From the NCBI GenBank assembly GCA_033557465.1, contig CM066033.1:1352197834-1352261833 (forward strand): DNA of 64,000 nucleotides, written 5' to 3'. Positions 1-8,785 of this stretch are shown here, one piece after another; position 1 is the stretch's first letter, and every line of letters starts with the position of its first letter. The notes under the pieces are model-generated. The model was not told the DNA's origin, ran no database searches, and was given only the letters and a program-made list of their open reading frames with translations. Origin of the DNA: Ichthyophis bannanicus (Eukaryota; Chordata; Amphibia; Gymnophiona; Ichthyophiidae). A program made the position numbers and the translations under genes.

Positions 1-2457
1 TCCAAGTAGGTTAAAGTTGTTCACGATTTCAATTTCTTCTCCTTCAACGATGAACCTGTTGATTTTGCCAGTTGTCATGATCTTTGTCTTCTTTACATTA
101 AGGTGCAGGCCCATTTTGAGACTATGTTCTTTGATTGTGAGAAGCAAATGTTTCAGATCATCTTCACTTTCAGCCAGTAATGTGGTATCATCAGCATAGC
201 GAAGGTTGTTGATGAGTCTTCCACCAATCTTCACACCTCTGTTGTCTTCATACAGTCCTGCTTCTCTGATGATTTGTTCTGCATATAAATTAAACAGGCA
301 GGGGGAAAGTATGCAGCCTTGTCTTACACCCTTGCTTATTTTAAACCATTCTGTTTCTCCTTGTTCCGTTCGAACTATTGCTTCTTGATCAATGTACAGA
401 TTGCGCAAGAGAACGATCAGGTGTTCTGGTATACCCATTCTTCTTAATGTGGTCCAGAGTTTCTCATGGTTTACACAGTCAAAAGCCTTGCTATAGTCGA
501 TAAAGCACAAATAGATATCCTTTTGGTATTCTTTAGTCTTTTCAAGGATCCATCTCACATCCGCAATGATGTCTCTCGTTCCTCGCCCTTTCCTGAACCC
601 TGCTTGCACTTCAGGTAGTTCTTGTTCTAGGTATGGCTGTAGTCTCTTTTGAATAATCTTCAGTAGAATCTTGCTGGCATGTGGGATCAGAGCGATTGTG
701 CGATAATTTCCACAGTCAGTTGGATCACCTTTCTTTAGTATTGGTATAAACACAGATCTTTTCCAGTCAGTTGGCCATGATGTTGTCTTCCATATTTCTT
801 GGCAGAGCCGTGTAAGTACGGTAACAGCTGCATCAGATTGCTGCAATACTTCTATGGGAATGCTATCAATGCCTGGTGCTTTGTTCTTTGATAAGGCTTT
901 CAATGCTGCTTCAACTTCTTCTTTCATCACCAATGGTTCCTGATCATAAGGTATAGGTTGAAACGGCTGTTGGTCCACTTGATCTTTATCATATAAAAAC
1001 TCTGTATACTCCTTCCACCTTTTCTTGATCTTCTCAGCATCATTCAACATAGAACCTTGAGCATCTTGTAACATTCCAATTCGAGGCTGGAACTTTTTCT
1101 TTAACTCTCGCAGCTTTAGGAAAGCCGATCTTGTTCTTCCTCTAATAGTTTCTGCTTCTATTTCCTTGCAAGTGTCATTGTAGTACTTTTCCTTGTCTAG
1201 TCTTGCTGCACGTTGGAAATCTCTGTTGAGTTCTATGATTGTCTTTCTTTCTCCTTTGGCTTTAGCTTCTCTGCGTTTCTGGGCAATTTTCAGAGTTTCT
1301 TCCGTCATCCATTTTGGCCGTTTTTGCTTTTTCACCTTTTGTAGAGACTTCTCCCTTTCTTCTAGCACAACCTTCTTGATGTCATTCCATAACTCTTCCG
1401 GAGCTCTGTCATTTGTATCTAAAGCAGCAAATCGATTTTGCAGGCAGTCTTTAAATTCCAGTGGTATATTCTCAAGGTCATATTTTGCTGCATTCATGAG
1501 TGGTTTGCTCTTTTTCAACTTTAGCTTGAGTTTGCATACTAGTAGTTGATGATCTGTACCACAGTCAGCTCCAGGTTTTGTCTTGGTTGATGTTACAGAG
1601 CTTTTCCATCGTTGACTTCCACAGATGTAGTCAATTTGATTTTTATACAATCCATTGGGTGAAGTCCATGTGTACAGTCGCCGCTTGTGTTGCTGGAAGA
1701 AGGTGTTTGAGATGAATAGATCATTGGTCTTGCAGAATTCTATCAATCTTTCTCCAGCTTCATTTCTGTTGCCAAGTCCATATTTTCCAACTACTTTGCC
1801 TTCTTCTTTGTTGCCAACTTTTGCGTTCCAGTCACCCATGACTATCAGGATATCCTGTTTGCATGTTCTGTCAATTTCAGCTTGTACTTGTTCATAGAAC
1901 TCTTCAATTTCATTCTCTTCTGCAGCTGTTGTTGGGGCATATACTTGAATTATAGTTGTGTTGATAGGCAATCCTCGTAGACGAATAGAGATTAAGCGTT
2001 CGCTGACTGCATTGTATTTCATTACAGTTCTTGCAAGTTTCTTCTTTATTATAAACGCAACACCATTTCTTCTTTGTCTTTCATTTCCAGCATAGTAGAC
2101 CATGTGATCATCTGATGCAAAGTGCCCGATGCCAGTCCATTTCAGTTCGCTGACACCCAACAGATCAAGTTGTACACGTTCCATTTCATTCTTGACCACC
2201 TCCAACTTCCCTTGGTTCATGCTTCGTACGTTCCATGTTCCAATGTGTAAGACATCTTTACAGCTTCTGACTCTCATTTCATGCGCAGCTACATCAGCAG
2301 TCAGACTTCCCGAGGGCTTTGATCCAACCACATCATAAATGCTGGCTTTACTCTGAAAAGTCTTCAGCTCTTCCCCAGTAGCTAGTTGAGTGCCTTCCGA
2401 CCTGGGAGTCTCAACTTCCAGCACCATAGCACAATTTGTTTTGTTGTAACTATCCAT
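1..2457 (-). CDS. RTE LINE ORF: endonuclease and reverse transcriptase, partial, uninterrupted
   Basis: Read on the minus strand this frame has no stop codon from 2673 down to base 1, which is 891 codons. The first in-frame ATG is at 2457, giving at least 819 residues with the C-terminus off the window. Residues about 72-303 are the endonuclease: GTWN with W at 75, GDWN with W at 210 and a DH pair at 302-303. Residues about 500 to the end are reverse transcriptase: IDYSKAFDCVNHE palm motif A, GVRQGCILSP, and YADD at 754-757. The protein nicks target DNA and reverse-transcribes the element RNA at the nick. Every catalytic motif I could look for in the visible part is present. The start is uncertain: the open frame extends 72 codons upstream of the first ATG without another one. 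The element could be intact and recent; what lies beyond base 1 decides this. Confidence 0.88.
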   Translation of the reverse strand, partial: MDSYNKTNCAMVLEVETPRSEGTQLATGEELKTFQSKASIYDVVGSKPSGSLTADVAAHEMRVRSCKDVLHIGTWNVRSMNQGKLEVVKNEMERVQLDLLGVSELKWTGIGHFASDDHMVYYAGNERQRRNGVAFIIKKKLARTVMKYNAVSERLISIRLRGLPINTTIIQVYAPTTAAEENEIEEFYEQVQAEIDRTCKQDILIVMGDWNAKVGNKEEGKVVGKYGLGNRNEAGERLIEFCKTNDLFISNTFFQQHKRRLYTWTSPNGLYKNQIDYICGSQRWKSSVTSTKTKPGADCGTDHQLLVCKLKLKLKKSKPLMNAAKYDLENIPLEFKDCLQNRFAALDTNDRAPEELWNDIKKVVLEEREKSLQKVKKQKRPKWMTEETLKIAQKRREAKAKGERKTIIELNRDFQRAARLDKEKYYNDTCKEIEAETIRGRTRSAFLKLRELKKKFQPRIGMLQDAQGSMLNDAEKIKKRWKEYTEFLYDKDQVDQQPFQPIPYDQEPLVMKEEVEAALKALSKNKAPGIDSIPIEVLQQSDAAVTVLTRLCQEIWKTTSWPTDWKRSVFIPILKKGDPTDCGNYRTIALIPHASKILLKIIQKRLQPYLEQELPEVQAGFRKGRGTRDIIADVRWILEKTKEYQKDIYLCFIDYSKAFDCVNHEKLWTTLRRMGIPEHLIVLLRNLYIDQEAIVRTEQGETEWFKISKGVRQGCILSPCLFNLYAEQIIREAGLYEDNRGVKIGGRLINNLRYADDTTLLAESEDDLKHLLLTIKEHSLKMGLHLNVKKTKIMTTGKINRFIVEGEEIEIVNNFNLLG

Positions 2458-2636
2458 TGGGTTTTCATGGCAAGATACAGAAGTAGATTGCCGGGCCTTC
2501 CTTCCGCGCAGTTTAAGTTTGGTGTTGTTGCCGTTGTCACAGAAATGTGATCCTCCGCCGTCAACACTATCCCATTCTGCTGCTGCCCAGATGGGTGGTT
2601 TGTCTTCGTCTGGCACCTCAGCTGAGACCTGTCCAT
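2382..2636 (-). CDS. Short ORF overlapping the start of the RTE ORF
   Basis: An 84-codon ATG-initiated frame on the minus strand that starts upstream of the first ATG of the large RTE ORF and overlaps its N-terminus in another frame. Some RTE elements carry a short upstream ORF that overlaps the main ORF, so this may be its counterpart. I see no domain in it. It could equally be chance, since the main frame is open across the same DNA. Confidence 0.2.
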   Translation of the reverse strand: MDRSQLRCQTKTNHPSGQQQNGIVLTAEDHISVTTATTPNLNCAEGRPGNLLLYLAMKTQWIVTTKQIVLWCWKLRLPGRKALN

Positions 2637-2760
2637 CTTGGGAGACCCTGCCAGTAGTTAAACTACGGATAGTTTAGCTCTCAGCATCACTGATGCACGC
2701 AAGCCCTCACAGCACGACAAGCTGCAAACCAAGTGAGAGATTTTTGGGCTTAGGGGAAGT

Positions 2761-2929
2761 AAAGGGTACATGCTTAAAGTCTACTGACATTATTATTTAC
2801 AGTCCTTGTGTGAAGCTGAACTGATGCCACAGGACTTGGTGGTTTATCTTTTTTTTGTGAAGGGTTGCCTTGCCAACCCTATCAGCACAGGAGATGGAGA
2901 CATTGAATGAGGAAATATCAGACTACTAA
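2761..2929. other. Spacer without recognised gene
   Basis: Short stretch between the RTE 5' end and the L2 fragment. No coding frame or repeat signature was recognised. Confidence 0.5.
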
Positions 2930-3930
2930 GGCGTTTCCAGTTGGCAAAGTATCTGCGATCCCGCTCTCAGTTGGTGTACCCCAAGAATCTGTCTTGGGTC
3001 CGCTCCTTTTCTCTCTATACCCAGTCCCTTGGTGTGCTCATCTCTTTCTATGGCTTTCAGTACCATCTTTATGCTGATGACTCCCAGAACTACCTCTCTA
3101 CGTCTGAAATCTCTCTGGCAATCCAGACCCGGATCTCTGCCTGCCTCTCTGACATTGCTGCTTGGATGTCTCACCACCACTTGAAATTGAACATGGCCAA
3201 AACCAAGCTGCTTATTTTTCCCCCTAAAAGCTCCTCTCCTCTTCCTCCTTTCTCAGTCTCTGTGGATAACTCTCTACTCCTCCGTTTCCTCAGCTCGCAA
3301 CCTTGGGGATGTATTTGACTCCTCTCTCTCCTCCTCCACAGACATCCATCTGATAGCTAAGACCTGCCGTTTCTTTCTCTATAACATCAACAAAATCCGC
3401 CCATTCCTTTCTGAACACTAGTACTACTAAGACACTTATCCACTCCTTAATCACCTCCCATCTTGACTACTGTAACCTACTCCTTGCTGATCTCCCTCTG
3501 AATCATCTCTCTCCCCTTCAATCTGTTCAACACACTGCTGTGCGGCTATTCTTCCTTCAGCCTCATCATGCCCATATTACCCCTCTTCTCGTGACACTTT
3601 ATTGGCGCCCTATTCGTTTCTGCATCCATTTCAAGCTTCTGCTGACCTATAAGTGCACTCACTCTGCAGCTCCTCAGTACCTTTCTTCTCTTATCTCTCC
3701 CTACACCCCCCCCCTCAGGAACTCCGCTCTTCTGGCAAATTTGCTTCTGTCTGTGCCCTTCTTTTCAATTGCTAACTCCAGACCGCTCCTTTCACCTTGC
3801 TGCTCCTTATGCCTGGAACAAACTATCTGAGTCTGTACTTCAGGTGCCTTCTCTGACCCTTTCCAAATCCAGGCTGGCTTTTTTAGGGAGTCCCTAGAGG
3901 GTATTATTACAATAATCAATGAGTGGGGTT
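2930..3930 (+). mobile_element. L2-type LINE, decayed 3' end of the RT ORF
   Basis: Plus-strand translation shows a [17 protein letters not shown] block, then YHLYADDSQ, then a helix-rich thumb region with LKLNMAKTK. This is the typical order of L2-clade reverse transcriptases. Downstream, pieces resembling the L2 C-terminus (ITPLL, LYWRPI, YAWN-like residues) appear in shifting frames. Stops and frameshifts after about 3318 show that it is dead. It lies opposite in orientation to its two LINE neighbours. The 3' limit is approximate. Confidence 0.75.
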
Positions 3931-4277
3931 ATTATAGATTGTAGTACATACCTAAAGTCGTGGTCTTCCAAGAATAGTCTGAGGCGTTGAATAGTTCTCA
4001 ATTTAAAATATATACTTTTTATCTAGGACTACTCCTAGGTATCTGACTTCATCCTTGACTTCAATTTTCTGTGTCTTGTAGTGAGATTTTACTGCGTGAG
4101 GTGAGATTTGGGTTTCTTGAGATATATAGTGCTTCAGTCTTCTTGAGATTTAATTTGAGATTCTGAGTGTTAAGCCAAATTGAGATATCGGACATGCATG
4201 CGGTTATTTTGGAGATGTTTGGGTTGTTAGTATCACAGGGGAGGTACATCATGATATCATCTGCGTATAGATGATAG
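3931..4277 (-). mobile_element. L2/CR1-like LINE RT fragment, C-terminal part, left of DIRS-A
   Basis: Minus-strand translation of 4061-4277 gives NYHLYADDIMMYL followed by an LNTQNLKLNLKKTEAL-like thumb, a reverse transcriptase palm of the L2/CR1 group. It is the downstream half of the fragment that resumes at 10370. DIRS-A is inserted between codons just upstream of the YADD motif. Removing DIRS-A joins the halves in frame (HINNYHLYADD). Confidence 0.78.
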
Positions 4278-4293
4278 TTCCTTATCGTCACTC

Positions 4294-4406
4294 CAGTCCA
4301 GTCCCTTTACTTCTGGGGTTGCGCAACCCTTCCAGCAGCTTTTAGGCTGAGCCCAACCTTTTTGGAGGTGGGGCGGTATAAATACCACCAGGACCACCCC
4401 CCAACT
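4294..4406 (+). repeat. DIRS-A left inverted terminal repeat
   Basis: Inverted match of 113 bp to 10211-10323, with a small mismatch near GCTTTTAGG versus GCTTGGAGG. It contains a TATAAATA box at 4377-4384. The bases outside it (4278-4293) are not part of the inverted match but are repeated in the ICR, the usual DIRS arrangement of unequal ends. Confidence 0.92.
4377..4384 (+). promoter_or_regulatory. TATA-box-like site in left ITR of DIRS-A
   Basis: TATAAATA in a GC-richer context, inside the left ITR and about 1 kb before the gag start. It is a plausible core promoter for the sense transcript. The same box exists in mirror orientation in the right ITR. Promoter activity is an inference. 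Confidence 0.5.
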
Positions 4407-5373
4407 CCAGTATTCTCAGCCTCCAAGCAGCTGGAGGGTTCCGTAAGCCTAGGGCTTACTGGAGCCTTTCCTATTCTTTTATTTGATTACTTTATTTATT
4501 ACTTTATCTCTCTTAATTTCTTTCGTTTAAGTTTGAGCAGTCTCTGCTCCTTTAATTACTCCTGCAGGCTATCTCCTCTCTCCCCCCTCCTCCCCCCCCC
4601 TCCCCCCCCCCCTCCTGGTCGGGCCGGGCTTTGGAGGTGCTCTGTGCAGGCAGTCCCGAGGAGGATCTCGCTGAGCTCTGCTGCTGCCATCCGACGGTCC
4701 CCCGAGGTTTTCATTACGAGTTGGCCCTGCCTCGCGCCGAAGCCCTCCGGAGGCTGAGCGCTTGAGGCAACGCCGGAAGCTAATCGTCAACGCCGGACCC
4801 GTCCCGCAGGCAAAGGACGCGGCGGCGAACCCCGGGCCTCCCGATCTCGGCGGGGAAGCTGATTTCGGCGATTCTGCCTTAGGGGTCGACTCCCAGCCTC
4901 CTGCTGTATCCGGGGGGGAGAAGAAACGGCCCAGAGGACAAACTCGCGGTCCCCCGTTCAGGCTCCACGTGGTGAGGCCTACCACGTGTAGAGCCAACGG
5001 GCAGAGATCGCTGAGCCGGGCCTAGTCAGCACGGATGCTGCAAACCGCAAGTACATTACAAACAAAATTATTTCCAGACTCCTTAGGGGTCATTTTAAGC
5101 TAATTTTAAAATTTATTTTAGTTTGTTTTAGCTTAATTTATTTTACTGAATTTAATTTAATTGAATTTCACTCTAGTCTAGTTCGCCCCGGTTCCGGTTA
5201 GGGGGACTGTATTATAAAATAAAAAAGGGCCTGTTAGTTGCCTTCTCTTCGGGGATATTGGTTCCAGCTGAAGGGGAGAGCTCATACACAGAGCTTAGCC
5301 GTACAGCTTGCTGCGATTTAGGCCCGCTGCATAGGCCTGCTAGCAGGAAGGGCTCCGATAACTGAATTCAAGC

Positions 5374-6816
5374 ATGGCGGCCAAATCTAAATGCCCGTCC
5401 TATGGCACGCGCAGGGGCACTTCCTCCGAGGCAGGAGTCTGCAGGGCTTGTGCTGCAGTGGCCGCCTCCGTTGAACAAGAAATGAACTTGGCCATAGTCC
5501 AGCCCTCTCAGGGGTCTGGGGACCCCTTAGAAGGGGAAGGGGGATCCCAGTTCCCACCCTCGACGTCCTCGGATCTACCTACCCCCCCTCTTCTCTCTTC
5601 GCCCCTCTCCTCAGGGGCAGGGGGCGCAGGGGAATTTTTCTCTCCAGACTTCATCCTTTTACTCCATAAGGCCTATTGCCTGCGTAAACAGGGCTCAGGG
5701 ACAGGAGAGGCTGTCTCAACGGCCGAAGCCAAGCCCAAAAGGGCAAGCAATCCAGACTCAGACATGCCGCCTAAACGTCCTCGTCTGGGCGGGGAAGAGC
5801 CTCTCCCGCCCCTTTCCCAGGGCTCCCCGGAGGAGGATGGCTCTGACAAGGACTGGGACGAGGAAGAGGAGGAGCTGGAAGAAGGAGAGATCCCTGAAGA
5901 AGATCACTCCCGAATCATTAGAGTCTTTCGTCGGGAGGAGCTCCCGGCACTAATTCACGAGTCCCTAAAAGCCCTCAATGTGGTCTCAGACACTCCAGTA
6001 GAGGAGGAGGCGCTGGAGGACCCTTTAATTCAGGCCATCAGGAGATCTCGGAAAGTTTTCCCTGTCCACAGGGTAGTGCGTCAGATGATCCAGGAAGAAT
6101 GGGATCAACCTGAGTCTGGTCTAATGGGAGTCCGATCCATGTCTCGCCTATACCCACTTCCGGAGGCGGACAAAGAGCTGTTGAAGTCTCCCAGGGTGGA
6201 TGCAGCGGTATCAGCAGTCACTAAGAAGACTACTATCCCTGTGGAGGGTAGCACGGCCCTCAGAGACGCTCAAGACAGAAAGCTAGATACCCTACTCAAA
6301 CAAGCCTTTGATGTGAGTGCCCTGGCCTTGCAGGCCTTGGTGTCAGGAGCCTGGGTAGCAAGAGCCTGTTTAAGATGGTCACAACAGCTCCAGGCAGCAG
6401 AGGGGCCAACAGGCGAGGTTCAGACCAACTCTGCTAGACTGGAATCCGGAGCAGCCTACCTGGCGGATAGTCAGTATGACCTCATCAGAAGCCTAGCCAA
6501 GAACATGGCCTCGGTGGTGGCGGCTAGGCGTTATCTGTGGCTACGGAACTGGGCAGCGGACGCCTCCTCGAAGGCATGCCTGAGTCGTCTTCCCTTTAAG
6601 GGGAAGTTATTATTCGGAGAAGACTTGGAGAAGTTGGTTAAGGACCTTGGCGAATCTAAGGGGGGCAGGCTGCCTGAAGATAGACCGAAGCAAGGACGAC
6701 CCCTAGCCTCTGCGCGGAACCAGCCCAGGGACGCTCGAAGGTTTCGTCCAGCCAGGTCAAACCCCTCTCCCAGGGGCCGATTTCCCTCGAAGGGACAAGG
6801 TTTTAGAGGGTTTTGA
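5374..6816 (+). CDS. DIRS-A gag protein (480 aa, intact)
   Basis: The ATG at 5374 sits in AGCATGG, a fair Kozak context, and opens 480 codons. The N-terminus has a lone Cys and then a CRAC pair, possibly a degenerate metal site. A long acidic, Pro/Ser-rich stretch follows (about 130-190, with EEEEELEEGEIPEE). Then comes a helical region, and near 385-425 a block with RRYLWLRNWAAD and LPFKGKLLFGEDLE. That block is the LAP2alpha-like region typical of vertebrate DIRS gag; the alpha-specific exon of TMPO is known to derive from such a gene. The C-terminus is Arg/Pro/Gly-rich, probably for RNA binding. The protein is expected to package element RNA. The gag frame meets stops at 6814 and again at 6877 before the RT frame takes over. 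Confidence 0.85.
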   Translation: MAAKSKCPSYGTRRGTSSEAGVCRACAAVAASVEQEMNLAIVQPSQGSGDPLEGEGGSQFPPSTSSDLPTPPLLSSPLSSGAGGAGEFFSPDFILLLHKAYCLRKQGSGTGEAVSTAEAKPKRASNPDSDMPPKRPRLGGEEPLPPLSQGSPEEDGSDKDWDEEEEELEEGEIPEEDHSRIIRVFRREELPALIHESLKALNVVSDTPVEEEALEDPLIQAIRRSRKVFPVHRVVRQMIQEEWDQPESGLMGVRSMSRLYPLPEADKELLKSPRVDAAVSAVTKKTTIPVEGSTALRDAQDRKLDTLLKQAFDVSALALQALVSGAWVARACLRWSQQLQAAEGPTGEVQTNSARLESGAAYLADSQYDLIRSLAKNMASVVAARRYLWLRNWAADASSKACLSRLPFKGKLLFGEDLEKLVKDLGESKGGRLPEDRPKQGRPLASARNQPRDARRFRPARSNPSPRGRFPSKGQGFRGF

Positions 6817-6880
6817 GGAGCAGGTCGAGGTTTCGGGACTGCCTCCTCCTTTTCCTCTCAGGGTAATAGAAAACAATGAG

Positions 6881-8785
6881 GTGACGGGGGTCCAGGGGGA
6901 AGAACCGTTGGTAGGCGGACGCCTGAGACGATTTCTTCCAGCCTGGTCCCGAGTCACGTCCGACCAATGGGTCCTAGAAGTCATCAGAGAGGGCTATGCT
7001 CTCGAATTTGCAAAACAAATACACCCAGCCTTTGTCCAGTCTCCCTGCGGTTCTCCTGCAAAGAGGGCGGCGGTAGAGGCAACTCTTACCTGTCTAATAA
7101 CGCTCGGGGCCGTGGTCCCGGTACCACCAGACCAGTGCGGTATGGGTCGGTACTCGATTTACTTCGTTGTACCAAAGAAGGAAGGCTCCTTCCGCCCGAT
7201 CCTAGATCTAAAACAGGTCAATCGCTGCCTCAGGGTTCCGCATTTTCGGATGGAAACCCTACGTTCAGTAATAGCAGCCGTAAGAGGCGGGGAGTTCTTA
7301 ACGTCCCTAGATCTGACAGAAGCCTACCTGCACATCCCGGTCAGGGCATCCCATCAACAATTCCTGAGATTCGCAGTGCCAAGGGGCCACTTTCAATTCC
7401 AGGCCCTTCCCTTCGGCCTAGCTACGGTGCCAAGAACATTCACCAAAGTAATGGTGGTAGTAGCGGCCTCCCTACGGAAAGAGGGCATATTAGTACACCC
7501 CTACCTGGACGATTGGTTAATCCGGGCAAAGTCGGAGGAGGAAAGCCACTCCGTGACGGCAAGAGTGATCCAAGTCCTAGAAGAATTGGGCTGGGTCATC
7601 AATCGAGCAAAGAGCAGGATGACTCCCTCCCAGGAACTCGAGTACCTCGGGGCAAGATTCGATACCAACAGAGGCAGGGTGTTCCTGTCTCGATCAAGAT
7701 CAAGAGAACTGAGACTTCTAGTCACGCAGTTTCTGGCCAGACGAAACCCCACGGCGTGGCATTATCTTCAGGTCCTGGGGACAATGGCAGCGGAGATAGA
7801 AGTGGTGCCATGGGCCCGGGCCCACATGCGGCCATTGCAGAGGGCTCTATTGCGTCGGTGGTCGCCCCAACTTCATTCCATGTCAATGCAGTTACCTTGC
7901 GCTCCGCGGACCAAACAGACTCTACGCTGGTGGCAGTGCCCAAGGAATCTGGATTGCGGGATGCCCCTCGAGCCTCATCAGTGGTTATTATTGACGACGG
8001 ATGCCAGCCTGGTAGGCTGGGGAGCTCACTGCGAGGACCAGTTCGTCCAGGGCAGCTGGACTCCGATGGAAACACAATGGCCCATCAACAGACTGGAATT
8101 GCGAGCCGTCGGGCTAGCGCTCAGGGCTCTCGAGGCCTTAGTGCAAAAGAGAGCAATTCGCGTTCTTTCCGACAATGTCACTGCGGTGGCGTACATCAAC
8201 CACCAGGGCGGCACCAGCAGCCCCGCCTTAGAAAAGGAGGCGGGCGCTCTGTTCCAGTGGGCGGAAGTTCGGTTGGAGGCCCTTTCAGCCCAGCACGTGG
8301 CAGGTACGGACAACATCACGGCAGATTACCTCAGCAGGTGCAAGATAGACCACGGAGAGTGGGAACTGGAGCAGGAGACTTTCGACCAGATAGTGGCCCA
8401 TTGGGGTTTTCCGGTCATGGATCTCATGGCGAGGTTCTCGTCCGCCAAGGTGGACCGATTCTTCAGCCGGCGAAAGGAAAGAATGTCCGAAGGCCTGGAT
8501 GCCTTGTCCCAGAAGTGGCCCTCGGAGGGCCTGCTCTATGTATTCCCTCCCTGGGTTCTCATCGGAAAGGTTCTACAGCGCGTGGAGTCGCACCAGGGAT
8601 TCATAATCCTCATAGCACCGGATTGGCCTCGCCGCCCCTGGTATGCAGATCTGATGAGGTTGACCGCCGACCAACCTTGGCGGCTACCTTGCAAGAGGGA
8701 CCTTCTGAGGCAAGGCCCGGTTCGTATGCCTCACGTGGATCGATTCTCGCTTACGGCCTGGCTATTGAAAGGGCGAGGCTCCTGA
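6881..8785 (+). CDS. DIRS-A reverse transcriptase / RNase H / MT-like protein (634 aa, intact)
   Basis: An open frame of 634 codons. The reverse transcriptase occupies about residues 40-300, with SLDLTEAYLHIPV (motif A), LPFGLATVPRTF and HPYLDDWLIR; YLDD rather than YADD is usual in DIRS. RNase H follows, with TTDASLVGWGAH, ELRAVGLAL, SDNVTAVAYI and ADYLSR giving its acidic residues. After it, about 500-600, is the block with DLMARFSSAKVDRFF, YVFPPWVLI and LIAPDWPRRPWY. It sits where DIRS elements carry a Dam-like methyltransferase domain, though FPPW replaces the usual DPPW/Y, so activity is doubtful. The recombinase starts in the -1 frame near the end. Whether translation begins at 6881 or by reinitiation or frameshifting after gag cannot be told from sequence. 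Confidence 0.9.
   Translation: MTGVQGEEPLVGGRLRRFLPAWSRVTSDQWVLEVIREGYALEFAKQIHPAFVQSPCGSPAKRAAVEATLTCLITLGAVVPVPPDQCGMGRYSIYFVVPKKEGSFRPILDLKQVNRCLRVPHFRMETLRSVIAAVRGGEFLTSLDLTEAYLHIPVRASHQQFLRFAVPRGHFQFQALPFGLATVPRTFTKVMVVVAASLRKEGILVHPYLDDWLIRAKSEEESHSVTARVIQVLEELGWVINRAKSRMTPSQELEYLGARFDTNRGRVFLSRSRSRELRLLVTQFLARRNPTAWHYLQVLGTMAAEIEVVPWARAHMRPLQRALLRRWSPQLHSMSMQLPCAPRTKQTLRWWQCPRNLDCGMPLEPHQWLLLTTDASLVGWGAHCEDQFVQGSWTPMETQWPINRLELRAVGLALRALEALVQKRAIRVLSDNVTAVAYINHQGGTSSPALEKEAGALFQWAEVRLEALSAQHVAGTDNITADYLSRCKIDHGEWELEQETFDQIVAHWGFPVMDLMARFSSAKVDRFFSRRKERMSEGLDALSQKWPSEGLLYVFPPWVLIGKVLQRVESHQGFIILIAPDWPRRPWYADLMRLTADQPWRLPCKRDLLRQGPVRMPHVDRFSLTAWLLKGRGS

Larger units (their letters stand above)
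1..2760 (-). mobile_element. RTE/BovB-like LINE, 5' portion (runs off left edge)
   Basis: A minus-strand non-LTR retrotransposon whose 5' region lies near 2640-2760 and which continues past the left edge of the window. The encoded protein has an apurinic-like endonuclease followed by a reverse transcriptase with a YADD box, the RTE-clade order. The 5' limit is approximate, because no target-site duplication could be located upstream of 2760. The 3' UTR and terminal short tandem repeat expected of RTE elements lie outside the window. Clade assignment rests on the endonuclease and RT motif wording (GTWNVRS, GDWNAKVG, LRYADDTTLL). Confidence 0.85.

Noticed and set aside
4362..5025. Open frames on both strands upstream of DIRS-A gag (131, 142 and 87 codons)
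   Set aside because: They overlap one another in a C-rich leader and have no recognisable domain; best read as composition.
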